A DNA stretch of 45,757 bases from Terriglobia bacterium (GCA_020073205.1 JAIQFR010000024.1:1-45757), one strand, 5' to 3'. Counted from the first letter of the stretch, positions 8,225-14,869 are shown. Notes: generated by a model from the letters alone, not told the origin. Program-made: numbers and translations.

Positions 8225-8671
8225 CTACGCGGTGCCTTCCGCCGGCGAGATGTGGGTCTCGCTCGCGGCCATGACGGTGGTGCTGTGCGTGGTCGGGATC
8301 TCGTGCGCGCCGCCGAGGATGGCGAAGATGCCGTCCACGACGGAGTCCTGCGTGGCGCGCAAAACGAGGAGCTTCAGGTACCGCTTGAGCGGCCTGGCCA
8401 CCTCCACGTAACACAGTTTGTTATCCTGGTCGTCAGCGACCGTCACGGAGGTTCCGGTGAGGTCGGAGTAGCCGTCGGCCACTCCATCATCCGAGCTCTG
8501 CTGCACCTTCACCGACGTTGCCGCGCCCGTGGTGATCGCGCCGAAGGCGACGATGAAGAGGCACGTGTCGAAGCCCTTCATGTCGATCCCCGCGGCCGGG
8601 GTGATCGTCGTCTGCCCCGCGGCGACGGCGTTGTTGTGCCGGATCAGCTTGCACTCTTTGGAGAGGTTCAT
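8225..8671 (-). CDS. Putative phage head (decoration/structural) protein
   Basis: The 148-residue protein starts at the ATG at 8671 with a GGAG site seven bases upstream; the open frame before it is not used. It follows the capsid gene by 14 nt. The sequence is beta-rich with alternating hydrophobic residues (DTCLFIVAFGAITTGAA, VKVQQSSDDGVADGYSDL, KRYLKLLVLRA) and resembles small proteins often encoded right after HK97-type capsid genes in tailed phages; I know these only as uncharacterised structural proteins. Lack of a signal peptide or membrane segment fits a capsid-associated role, such as decoration. The function is inferred from position and general look. Confidence 0.65.
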   Translation of the reverse strand: MNLSKECKLIRHNNAVAAGQTTITPAAGIDMKGFDTCLFIVAFGAITTGAATSVKVQQSSDDGVADGYSDLTGTSVTVADDQDNKLCYVEVARPLKRYLKLLVLRATQDSVVDGIFAILGGAHEIPTTHSTTVMAASETHISPAEGTA

Positions 8672-8685
8672 GTTCAGCTCCTTCC

Positions 8686-10017
8686 CTACGCCGTGATCCC
8701 GCTGCCGACCACGAACCAGCCAGGCCGCACGACCGCGACGTCCATGCGGAGATAGCCGCGGATCCACACCTGCAGGTTGGCGAACGCGGAGCTGCTGCTG
8801 TCCGCGGCGTGGCGCGAGGCCTCGATCGTCAGGTTCGTCCTGACGCCGAGGAGGACTTGCGTGAAGTCCCCGACGAACGCCAGCGACTCGTTGGAGCCGC
8901 CGCCGCGGGTCGACGGGACCTGCGTGGTCATGAGCCGGTTGAGCGCCGTGAAGGACGCCGGCGGAATGAGGTACTGGCCGTCCGTGACGGCCTTGAGTTT
9001 TTCGAGGGTGGCGACGTCTCGCGGATGGACGATGGCGGCCGTGGGCTCGCCGTTCGCGAGCCGCACGGTCTTCACCATGTCCGTGAAGTCGTCGTAAACC
9101 GGGGATGCGATCCCCGTCGACGTCCCGACCCCGGGCGTGTTCTCGATGCCTTGCGGCTCTTCGGCCGCCCCGGTGCCGACGAGCGCGACGCGATCGATCT
9201 CGAGCGCGAGGGCGTCCGAGAACACGGTGTCGAGGAACGAGCTGAGGTTCTGAGCGTCTTCCACGAGCTCGATCGGGACCTTGGCCAGCACGCCGACCGT
9301 CCGGGCCCGCAGGACGACTCCCGCGAAACTCGGATCGCTCGCGGTGAGAACGGCGTTCTCGGGCCTCCAGTAGGCGGTCGGGTCGGTCGCGAGTTTCGCG
9401 ATCGTGACCTCACGTGCCTCCATCGGCACCGTCCGGGCCCCCGCCTGCACGACGCAGGCCTTCGAGCGGGCCAGGTCGATGACCATCGTCGAGGTGGCCG
9501 CGGAAAGGAGGATGTTGCCGCCGACCGTGCTGCTGCCCGCGAGGGCCTGGATCTCGGGGGATCGCCACTCGCCCATCACCTGGCCCCGCACGACGTCCGC
9601 GAGGCCGACGGTCGAGGCCTCCGCGTCCACGTCCATCCCCGTCTCCCGCGGCACCAGGTCCGCGAGCTTCTCCTTGGGCCCGAGGGCCCGGACCGGACGC
9701 CCTTCGGGATCGTAGCCGATGACGCCGGCCGGAGCGTGGGCCGGGGCGTGAATCCGATCCCCGTTGCCGTCCCACCTGACGGTTCCCGGCCCCGAGGGCC
9801 CGCGGGCCAGGAGCGCCGCGCGGTCCCGGTCCATCTGCTTCTCGACGCGGGTGATCGACGCGCCGACCGTCTCGAGCTCGACGTTGATCGCGTCGTCTCG
9901 GTTTCTCTCGGCCGCGGTCAGATCGCGACCCTCGGCCGCGGCCTTGTCGAGCGCCGCCTTGCCTTCCGCGATCAGATCCCACTTCTTCTGGCGCAACTGC
10001 TTAATGCCGTAAGACAT
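8686..10017 (-). CDS. HK97-type major capsid protein
   Basis: The 443-residue protein starts at the ATG at 10017 with AGGAAAGG upstream. Residues 1-75 are a charged helical region (RQKKWDLIAEGKAALDKAA and onward), like the scaffolding delta domain of HK97 gp5. After a linker the shell domain begins around residue 115, with family features such as STVGGNILL, ELVEDAQNLSSFLDT, ALEIDRVALVGTGAA, PQGIENTPG, an E-loop-like region and the C-terminal VWIRGYLRMDVAVVRPGWFVV. No prohead protease is encoded next to it, so removal of the delta domain, if it occurs, would need a helper or self-processing. It lies between the small terminase and the small head protein, the core of the packaging module. Confidence 0.9.
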   Translation of the reverse strand: MSYGIKQLRQKKWDLIAEGKAALDKAAAEGRDLTAAERNRDDAINVELETVGASITRVEKQMDRDRAALLARGPSGPGTVRWDGNGDRIHAPAHAPAGVIGYDPEGRPVRALGPKEKLADLVPRETGMDVDAEASTVGLADVVRGQVMGEWRSPEIQALAGSSTVGGNILLSAATSTMVIDLARSKACVVQAGARTVPMEAREVTIAKLATDPTAYWRPENAVLTASDPSFAGVVLRARTVGVLAKVPIELVEDAQNLSSFLDTVFSDALALEIDRVALVGTGAAEEPQGIENTPGVGTSTGIASPVYDDFTDMVKTVRLANGEPTAAIVHPRDVATLEKLKAVTDGQYLIPPASFTALNRLMTTQVPSTRGGGSNESLAFVGDFTQVLLGVRTNLTIEASRHAADSSSSAFANLQVWIRGYLRMDVAVVRPGWFVVGSGITA

Positions 10018-10101
10018 CTAGATTCGACCTTTCCTGCGCCGCTGCGCATCCGGTTGTTTTTCAATCTCAGGGACAGGGACGGCCGGGGATCGGGCCCCGG
10101 G

Positions 10102-10233
10102 CTGCGGAGAGGGGACGCCGCGCCACCCCTCCTGTCGTCTCTTCGGCGTCGGCTGCGCCGTGGATCAGCTGTTGCGGGGAGGGGTGCCGCGTCTACCTCC
10201 CCTGTCATGATTTCGGCGGCGGCGGCGCCGTGG
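10102..10233. repeat. Imperfect tandem repeat (period 70) between terS and the capsid gene
   Basis: Segment 10102-10163 is repeated, with roughly three quarters identity, at 10172-10233; both copies end with a GC-rich segment finishing GCGCCGTGG. The period is not a multiple of three, so the copies would be read in different frames, which argues against coding. The 226-nt gap between terS and the capsid gene is otherwise empty. Next to terS, a packaging recognition site is a reasonable guess; a regulatory role is also possible. Confidence 0.5.
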
Positions 10234-10243
10234 CTGTTGATCT

Positions 10244-10720
10244 TCATTCGCATAACTCGGGTGGCAACCAGTCGGCCCGACCCTCGTCCGCGCCCGGGAA
10301 GTCGATCCGCGAGCGCGCGCTCGGGGTGAGTCCGAACTCAACCTGGTAGGCCCGCAGGATCGCGATGCAGTTCCTCGCGATCGAGACGTGCGGCCACTGC
10401 TGCATGCACTTCACGTTCCCCTGCTCGTCGCGGAGGGGATAGACAAGCCCGCTCTTCGCGAGGAACGTCTCGGCCTCCCGCCATCGCTTGTAAGTCTGGG
10501 CGTAGGCCTCGATAGCGTCCCGGTCGGCGAGCGTGAGGATGCCCAGGCCACGGAGGAGTCCGGTCATCCGGTGAAATGCCTTCCGGGCGTCGCCGGTGAG
10601 CCACCGCGGACACGCCGGCCCGACCCCGCAGGTCTTGGGCTCCCCACGGTTCAGGGCCCGCTTCCCGAGGTTCCCCTCGAGCACCCTGAGGTGCGTCGGC
10701 TTGGGCTTCCGACCTCTCAC
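10244..10720 (-). CDS. Phage terminase small subunit, P27 family
   Basis: The 158-residue protein begins with the family's signature N-terminus RGRKPKPTHLRVLEGN-GKR, which fixes the start at the GTG at 10720 (GGAGG five bases upstream). It continues with the CPRWL segment and a helical core (AFHRMTGLLRGLGILTLADRDAIEAYA), a full-length member. P27-type small terminases recognise phage DNA and deliver it to the large terminase. There is no large terminase in the element, so this subunit would have to redirect a helper's TerL to satellite DNA, as known for staphylococcal pathogenicity islands and cf-PICIs. It lies between the putative origin and the capsid gene. Confidence 0.9.
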   Translation of the reverse strand: MRGRKPKPTHLRVLEGNLGKRALNRGEPKTCGVGPACPRWLTGDARKAFHRMTGLLRGLGILTLADRDAIEAYAQTYKRWREAETFLAKSGLVYPLRDEQGNVKCMQQWPHVSIARNCIAILRAYQVEFGLTPSARSRIDFPGADEGRADWLPPELCE

Positions 10721-11056
10721 GAGAGCCTCCGGGAGTTATGGGCGGCCATCAGCCCCCCCCCCCTTGCGAATTTCGCGGGGGTTCGCGCGTGGGCCATCGC
10801 GCGGACACCGGCGAGACCTGTAGACTTTCGACCCCCCTACCCCCAGGCGCGCAGTCGGCCGCGTCGCGCCAGCCGTTGGCCCGTGGGCTACGCTCGAGGG
10901 GCAGGTCGGCCGGGTGCCACGGGTCCGGGCGGCCCCCCGTAGCCCCAGCGGAGGGGGCCGCCCCGTGGCGGTGTCTCTCGTCTGCGCTCGTCTGCCCTCG
11001 TTGCCCTCGTGAGGTCGTCTGACGAGCGCAGTTTTCCTTAAGGGCTGCCGCGCTCG
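10721..11056. other. Noncoding region between helicase and terS: iterons, GC hairpin, candidate replication origin
   Basis: No credible gene is found in these 336 nt. Besides the iteron-like repeats described separately, there is a perfect 10-bp hairpin stem (GGCGGCCCCC at 10928-10937, GGGGGCCGCC at 10953-10962), a run of cytosines at 10750-10760 and a C-rich patch at 10831-10850. Location right after the helicase gene, repeats and hairpin together suggest an origin of replication; the terS ribosome site is at its left end. Confidence 0.45.
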
Positions 11057-11109
11057 TCATTCGGGCTCCCAAATACGACGTGCGCTCGTCTGCCCTCGTT
11101 GCCCTCGAC
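10975..11109. repeat. Iteron-like cluster flanking the end of the helicase gene
   Basis: Units of 9-10 nt with the core CCTCGT/CTCGTCTG occur in tandem at 10975-10984, 10985-10994, 10995-11003 and 11004-11013. A 27-nt stretch of this array (10983-11009) is repeated exactly at 11081-11107, inside the last codons of the helicase gene. An inverted copy GACGAGCGCAG at 11021-11031 pairs with 10982-10992. Direct plus inverted short repeats next to a replication gene are typical of initiator-binding origins. Confidence 0.55.
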
Positions 11110-12559
11110 TCGCATCGGCGAGGAAGTAACGGGTCTGCTTGTCCTCCTTCGCCTTGTGGGTTTTGCCCCTCTTGGTGAGGGCGGAGAGGCCGTCGGTCAC
11201 GGCCCGCGTCGAGTACTGGGCACGACCGATGATCTCGCCCCGCAGCATCCCGGCCTCACCGACGTCGGTCAGGAGGGCCACGATCGCGTCCTGCACCTTG
11301 TCTGAGGCTCGGTCGATGCTCCCGACGCACCGAACGATGACCGGCTCGCTCGAGTCAACGTCGGCGCTGAGGCCGTGGATTTCGAGGAGTATGGCGTCTG
11401 GCAGGCGACCGTGCCGCGTTTTCGTGGGGATGAATGCAAGGCGCTCTTGGCGGGCCTCGACGCCGAAGTGGGCATCGGATGCGTTCCGCTTGTCCACAGA
11501 GCCATGGAGCGCCTGCTCTGGCGCGTCCAGCTCGGCCTCTCCCGTTCGCTTGCGGGTGTGGTCGACAATCACGACGCCGCAACCCAGCTCCATGGAGATG
11601 GGGTCCAGAGCCCGGTTGAACAGGTTGGCGACCACCTCCCCATCGTTGGTATTGCCACCGGTCATCCTGCGGAACGAGTCCACGAACAGGAACTCGGTTC
11701 CCCAGCTCTTCAGGCTCGACATCAAGAGCCGGAGGTTGCGGGGATCATCGAAGCGAATCCGCGACCGGATGACCTGGACGAAGCCCCGGGCAGCGTCGGC
11801 CTTGAGCCCCATGCCCGCGGCGAGTCGGGACAACCGCCCATCGGTCTCCCACGGCCGACTTTCGAGGTCGAGGAGGGCGACCTTGTATTGCCGGGTCACG
11901 TCGTAGTGAGCAAACACGGGCCAGCCTGATGCGAGAGAGAGGGCCATGGATTCGAGAAGCCACGACTTGCCGATCCCGCCGGCACCGGACTCGATGACCT
12001 TGTCTCCCTCCGCGAGGAGGCCGGGCACGGCCCACGGGGTCGGCGGGATGTCACGGCCGAGCACGTCGGCCAGGTCTTCGGCTGCGAGCTTCGAGGCGCC
12101 GGCGTCGAGGTCGCGAAGACGTCCTTGCAGATCCTCGACGTAGCGGAGAATTTCCTCGTCCGGGACTCCGCTTCCGGCCTTCTTCGTCAGCTCTTCGCCG
12201 AGGCCCATCAGGATGCGGCGCCAGCTCAGGCCGCGGAGTCGGTTCGTCCACCACTCGAGCCCGCCGCCCGGGGGGGCCGCGGCGTCCAGATCTGATAGGT
12301 ACGCGAGACCGCCCGCAGCCTCGAGCTTCCCACGGCGTTCCAGGTCGGCCCGGACGCTGAGGAGGTCCGGCGGACCTCCCGTGGCGGCCACCGCGAGGCA
12401 GGCGGACCAGATCAGCTTGTGACGTGGGTGATGGAAGTCGGTCGGGCGGAGGATGTCGCGCGCGTCACCGAACGCGGCCGGGTTGACCAGCACCTTCCCG
12501 AGGATCGCGCGCTCGATGCTGGGATCGTTCGGTAGAACAACCGCGGTATCGGTGCTCAC
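11057..12559 (-). CDS. Replicative helicase-like ATPase (DnaB N-terminal domain + RecA-like AAA_25 domain + winged helix)
   Basis: The start is the GTG at 12559, which overlaps the upstream stop as GTGA; the preceding open frame is shadow. Residues 8-115 match the DnaB helicase N-terminal domain (PNDPSIERAILGKVLVNPAAF, TDFHHPRHKLIW). Residues 172-350 form a RecA/RepA-type ATPase with Walker A GAGGIGKS (192-199), Walker B LFVDS (291-295) and the following VVIVDHTRK. The last 80 residues look like a winged helix (DKVQDAIVALLTDVGEAGML, STRAVTDGLSALTKRG). Total 500 residues. There is no TOPRIM or archaeo-eukaryotic primase domain. It probably replicates the excised element, perhaps recognising the adjacent iterons through its C-terminal domain. 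Confidence 0.85.
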   Translation of the reverse strand: MSTDTAVVLPNDPSIERAILGKVLVNPAAFGDARDILRPTDFHHPRHKLIWSACLAVAATGGPPDLLSVRADLERRGKLEAAGGLAYLSDLDAAAPPGGGLEWWTNRLRGLSWRRILMGLGEELTKKAGSGVPDEEILRYVEDLQGRLRDLDAGASKLAAEDLADVLGRDIPPTPWAVPGLLAEGDKVIESGAGGIGKSWLLESMALSLASGWPVFAHYDVTRQYKVALLDLESRPWETDGRLSRLAAGMGLKADAARGFVQVIRSRIRFDDPRNLRLLMSSLKSWGTEFLFVDSFRRMTGGNTNDGEVVANLFNRALDPISMELGCGVVIVDHTRKRTGEAELDAPEQALHGSVDKRNASDAHFGVEARQERLAFIPTKTRHGRLPDAILLEIHGLSADVDSSEPVIVRCVGSIDRASDKVQDAIVALLTDVGEAGMLRGEIIGRAQYSTRAVTDGLSALTKRGKTHKAKEDKQTRYFLADASRGQRGQTSARRIWEPE

Positions 12560-12798
12560 GCTGCACTCGCGAGCCGACGGTCGGCGGTCACGATCGGCGC
12601 GTCGTTCGCGTCTCGTCGCCTCGTTCGCCTCGGGCGTGGACGCTCGAGGCCGAGCCGGAGACGGGCCGCGTGCTCGACGAGCCGGAGCACGGAGTCGACG
12701 TCGAGGCGCGCGGCCGCGCGGAGCAGCACCAGGAGCAGGGCCGGGTCGGGCGCCGCGGCTCCGGAAGAGACTGCGCGCAGCCCACGTCGAAGGGGCAT
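12556..12798 (-). CDS. Small protein of unknown function in the replication operon
   Basis: The 80-residue frame starts at the ATG at 12798, overlapping the previous stop as TGATG, and ends in a GTGA overlap with the helicase gene. This tight coupling on both sides is the main reason to accept it. It has a hydrophobic helix-rich first half (DPALLLVLLRAAARLDVDSV) and a very Arg-rich second half. I do not recognise a family. Part of the arginine content may simply reflect high GC. Confidence 0.55.
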   Translation of the reverse strand: MPLRRGLRAVSSGAAAPDPALLLVLLRAAARLDVDSVLRLVEHAARLRLGLERPRPRRTRRRDANDAPIVTADRRLASAA

Positions 12799-13010
12799 CA
12801 GTTCGGCTCCCCGCGGCTTGGGACGAGCGTGGCGAGTTCGGCGCGGAGTGCGGCGAGCTCGGCGGAGTCATGGGCCGGATCCTGCTGGGCGAGCGTGTCC
12901 TGCACGAGGGCGGCAACCGCTAGTGCGGCGAGGGTGAACTGGTCAGGTGGAAGACAGTTCAGCCAGAAAACGATGCGCCGCATCATGCCTTCGCGATCCG
13001 CGGCGCTCAC
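12798..13010 (-). CDS. Small helical protein of unknown function
   Basis: A 70-residue product starts at the GTG at 13010, inside the GTGA overlap with the excisionase-like gene, and ends by TGATG overlap with the next gene. The sequence has a hydrophobic centre (QFTLAALAVAALVQDTLA) too polar at its edges for a sure membrane helix, and a C-terminal amphipathic helix (SAELAALRAELATLV). It may be a small regulator or an accessory replication protein. No family recognised. Confidence 0.55.
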   Translation of the reverse strand: MSAADREGMMRRIVFWLNCLPPDQFTLAALAVAALVQDTLAQQDPAHDSAELAALRAELATLVPSRGEPN

Positions 13011-13207
13011 GGTTGCGGCTCCTTGGGCTCCCACGCCGGCGCGTTCGCGATCAGCTCTTTGACCGATGCCGCTTCGATCAAGAGGATGCCGCCGACCTTC
13101 CGGCCGCGGAGAGTCCCCTCGTGGAGCCGAGCGAAGACCCACGGTTTCGAGAAACCGAACTCGGCCCGCAGTTCACGGACGCGGAACCACTCGCGGTCCG
13201 GATTCAC
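13007..13207 (-). CDS. Excisionase-like / MerR-type helix-turn-helix protein
   Basis: The 66-residue product starts at the GTG at 13207 in a GTGA overlap. It fits the short DNA-binding fold of excisionase and AlpA-type proteins: EWFRVRELRAEFGFSKPWVF is a helix-turn-helix, followed by a LHEGTLRGRKVGGILLI wing and a final helix (ASVKELIANAP). In integrating elements such proteins control integrase directionality and often early transcription. Here it is in the early operon rather than beside the integrase, so it may be a regulator, an excisionase or both. Confidence 0.75.
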   Translation of the reverse strand: MNPDREWFRVRELRAEFGFSKPWVFARLHEGTLRGRKVGGILLIEAASVKELIANAPAWEPKEPQP

Positions 13208-13449
13208 GCGGGCTCCTCGACGGGTGCGCCGTGTCCGTCCGGGTCGCCCATCCGGTCCGGATCGTCGCCGTCGTCGTCGGGCGGCGGGATGTCCGGGAAG
13301 CCGTCGTCCTCGTCCTCGAGGCCGCTCGCGATCATCCGTCGCATGAGATCGAGCACCGCGCGGATGATCGCCGGGTTCGTCGAACCGAGCAGCGGTTCGC
13401 TCGTCGAACCGTCGGCGGCCGCCTCTGCGATCCATAGGATCTTGGCCAC
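13204..13449 (-). CDS. Small acidic protein of unknown function, first gene of the early operon
   Basis: The 81-residue protein starts at the GTG at 13449, five bases after GGAGG; the longer frame from 13485 would include that ribosome site. The first half is helical (PAIIRAVLDLMRRMIASG), the second is strongly acidic and proline-rich (DIPPPDDDGDDPDRMGDPDG). It ends with a GTGA overlap into the excisionase-like gene and starts the chain of five coupled genes that ends with the helicase. Acidic tails of this kind occur in DNA mimics and single-strand-binding proteins; this is only a resemblance. Confidence 0.6.
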   Translation of the reverse strand: MAKILWIAEAAADGSTSEPLLGSTNPAIIRAVLDLMRRMIASGLEDEDDGFPDIPPPDDDGDDPDRMGDPDGHGAPVEEPA

Positions 13450-13507
13450 GTTCGCCTCCGGGGGGCGCAATACCGGCGCCGTCACCCCTTATGCGAACGT
13501 GTGACAC

Positions 13508-14458
13508 TCAGCGGGTGGTGTGGTGGGGCTTTCGGGCGAGGCGGTCGAGGCGGGATCCGATCTGCCGGGCGTTCGCGTGGGTGGTGCAGAGGCGGGCGGC
13601 GATCTGCGCGTACGTCATCCCTTGGTCTCGGAGCCCCAACAGCGCCTTCTGACGATCCGTGAGACGGCCGGCAAGGCGGTGGTAGATCCTCAGGTCCGGC
13701 GGGTGGATGTAGGCCGGAACCTCTCGCTTTGGGTTGTCCTCGAGAATTCGCCTAGCGGCGTTCGAGAGAGTTTCCTGGCGGAGCCATCGGCGATAGCGGC
13801 CCGACGACAGATCGGAAGGGCGCACCGGCGAAACGGCGCCCGAGCTCCCGTCGTCGATGATCCCGAGTCCGTCAGCGCGGATCCACTTCGTCCCGAGCCG
13901 GAACCGCCTCGCTTCCTCGCGGGACGCGAATGCCTCCATCATCGCGGCCGGAAAGACCTCTTCGCGAAGCCATCGGCGAAGCCCCTCGGGTCCGCGCTTG
14001 GTTTTCTCCTGCGCGAGGCGGCGTCGAAGACGAGGGTTACGCAGGTACCGCGGGAAATACGAACAGTGGGAGACAAGGCGATTGACGGCCTCTTCCCGCA
14101 AGTCATCGAACTCGGCCATGGCGAGGGGGTCGCCGAAGAGGACGCCGAGGATGCTTCTGCTCGCCTTCTCCATCGGTCCGGCGATCTCCCACGGGATACC
14201 CTCTTTGCGTATCAGGGCGCGCCAGGGGTCAGAGGCGTCCATGTTGTGGACGGCCTGTTCCCTCTCGCGTTCGATCTCGTCGTCCGTCAGCAGGGGTTCA
14301 TTGAGGCCCTCCGAGACGCGGCGGGAAAACGATCGGATCATCTCGAGTAGCTTCTCGTCGTCGAGGTCGGGACGCAGCCAGCGGCCCAGCCGGAGTTCCT
14401 CTCGGAGGTGCTCCGTCAGCCCGTCGTGGTCGGGGTCAGGGGGGGGTCTGGCAGCCAT
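13508..14458 (-). CDS. Element regulator with C-terminal sigma/LuxR-like helix-turn-helix
   Basis: The 316-residue protein starts at the ATG at 14458, five bases after AGGAGG. Residues 1-240 are charged and helical with no family I recognise. Residues 265-312 (LTDRQKALLGLRDQGMTYAQ, then IAARLCTTHANARQIGSRL) have the exact look of a sigma-70 region 4 or LuxR-type helix-turn-helix. It is the gene nearest to the intact tRNA, 58 nt upstream of the early operon and likely its controller or first gene. It could respond to a helper phage, as derepression regulators of satellites do, but nothing in the sequence shows this. Confidence 0.65.
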   Translation of the reverse strand: MAARPPPDPDHDGLTEHLREELRLGRWLRPDLDDEKLLEMIRSFSRRVSEGLNEPLLTDDEIEREREQAVHNMDASDPWRALIRKEGIPWEIAGPMEKASRSILGVLFGDPLAMAEFDDLREEAVNRLVSHCSYFPRYLRNPRLRRRLAQEKTKRGPEGLRRWLREEVFPAAMMEAFASREEARRFRLGTKWIRADGLGIIDDGSSGAVSPVRPSDLSSGRYRRWLRQETLSNAARRILEDNPKREVPAYIHPPDLRIYHRLAGRLTDRQKALLGLRDQGMTYAQIAARLCTTHANARQIGSRLDRLARKPHHTTR

Positions 14459-14601
14459 TCCGCCTCCTGGAAGCGGTCCTGGAAGAGTGAAGCGGCCCCG
14501 CTGGCGGTCCAGGAATCCCGCCCCGGTAGCTATCCGGCGCGGGGCCGCGACGAGGATACGTCAGCCCGGGCCCCGGGCGGCAGCCTTGAAGCTGCGGCAG
14601 C

Positions 14602-14626
14602 GACCTGCGACCTTTACAGCGACCTG
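14602..14626. repeat. Right copy of 25-bp subterminal repeat (candidate integrase arm site)
   Basis: This is the partner of 5442-5466, same orientation, one mismatch. It lies 57 bp inside the right attachment repeat, in the 224-nt noncoding stretch between the regulator and tRNA-Gly. Its presence in a noncoding place shows the similarity to the integrase 3' end is not a coding constraint. Confidence 0.65.
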
Positions 14627-14682
14627 GGTATTCGAGGTCTCCCCCGGGGCGCCCCGAACGGCCCGTAAGTTGTTGACTGGTT

Positions 14683-14727
14683 TGGAGCGGGAAACGGGAT
14701 TCGAACCCGCGACCCTCAGCTTGGGAA
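14683..14727. repeat. Right attachment site within tRNA-Gly
   Basis: This is the 45-bp direct repeat identical to 5317-5361. Here it is continuous with the tRNA 5' half, so integration restored a complete tRNA. The repeat ends at nucleotide 32 of the anticodon loop, placing strand exchange in or near the anticodon stem-loop. Confidence 0.92.
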
Positions 14728-14758
14728 GCTGATGCTCTACCAACTGAGCTATTCCCGC
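14683..14758 (-). tRNA. tRNA-Gly(CCC)
   Basis: The minus strand folds as a complete tRNA: acceptor GCGGGAA/TTCCCGC, D arm GCTC...GAGC, anticodon stem TCAGC/GCTGA with loop TTCCCAA (anticodon CCC), T arm GCGGG-TTCGAAT-CCCGT, discriminator T as usual for glycine tRNAs, and an encoded CCA at 14683-14685. It is the integration target of the element to its left. Confidence 0.95.
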
Positions 14759-14869
14759 ATGCGTCGCGAAGGTGCGAGCATAGCGGGAGTTAGCCGGTTC
14801 CGTCAAGGGCCGTCGGGGCGTCCGCCGGCGCCGTCCTGAACAATTCTCGAAGTACGCTCGGCCTGCGCG

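Larger units (their letters stand above)
5317..14727. mobile_element. Integrated capsid-forming phage satellite-like element in tRNA-Gly(CCC)
   Basis: The element is bounded by two identical 45-bp copies of the tRNA-Gly 3' half. Read from the intact tRNA leftward on the minus strand it contains an HTH regulator, four short overlapping genes including an excisionase-like protein, a DnaB-N/RecA-like helicase, iteron-like repeats, terminase small subunit, major capsid protein, a small head-type protein, a Cys-containing small protein, a plus-strand membrane protein, a small unknown and the integrase. No portal, large terminase, prohead protease, connector, tail, lysis or TOPRIM primase gene is present. 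The module order and intact frames argue against a decayed prophage. Published capsid-forming PICIs have a related strategy; whether this element belongs to a known satellite family cannot be decided from sequence reading alone. Confidence 0.75.

Noticed and set aside
9972-10253. Possible 93-residue gene between terS and the capsid gene
   Set aside because: It would overlap the start of the capsid gene by 46 nt, is Arg-rich and is read in different phases through the 70-bp repeat copies.
10749-11072. Possible gene after the helicase on the minus strand
   Set aside because: Low-complexity composition, no ribosome site, and it contains the iteron-like repeats; better explained as noncoding.
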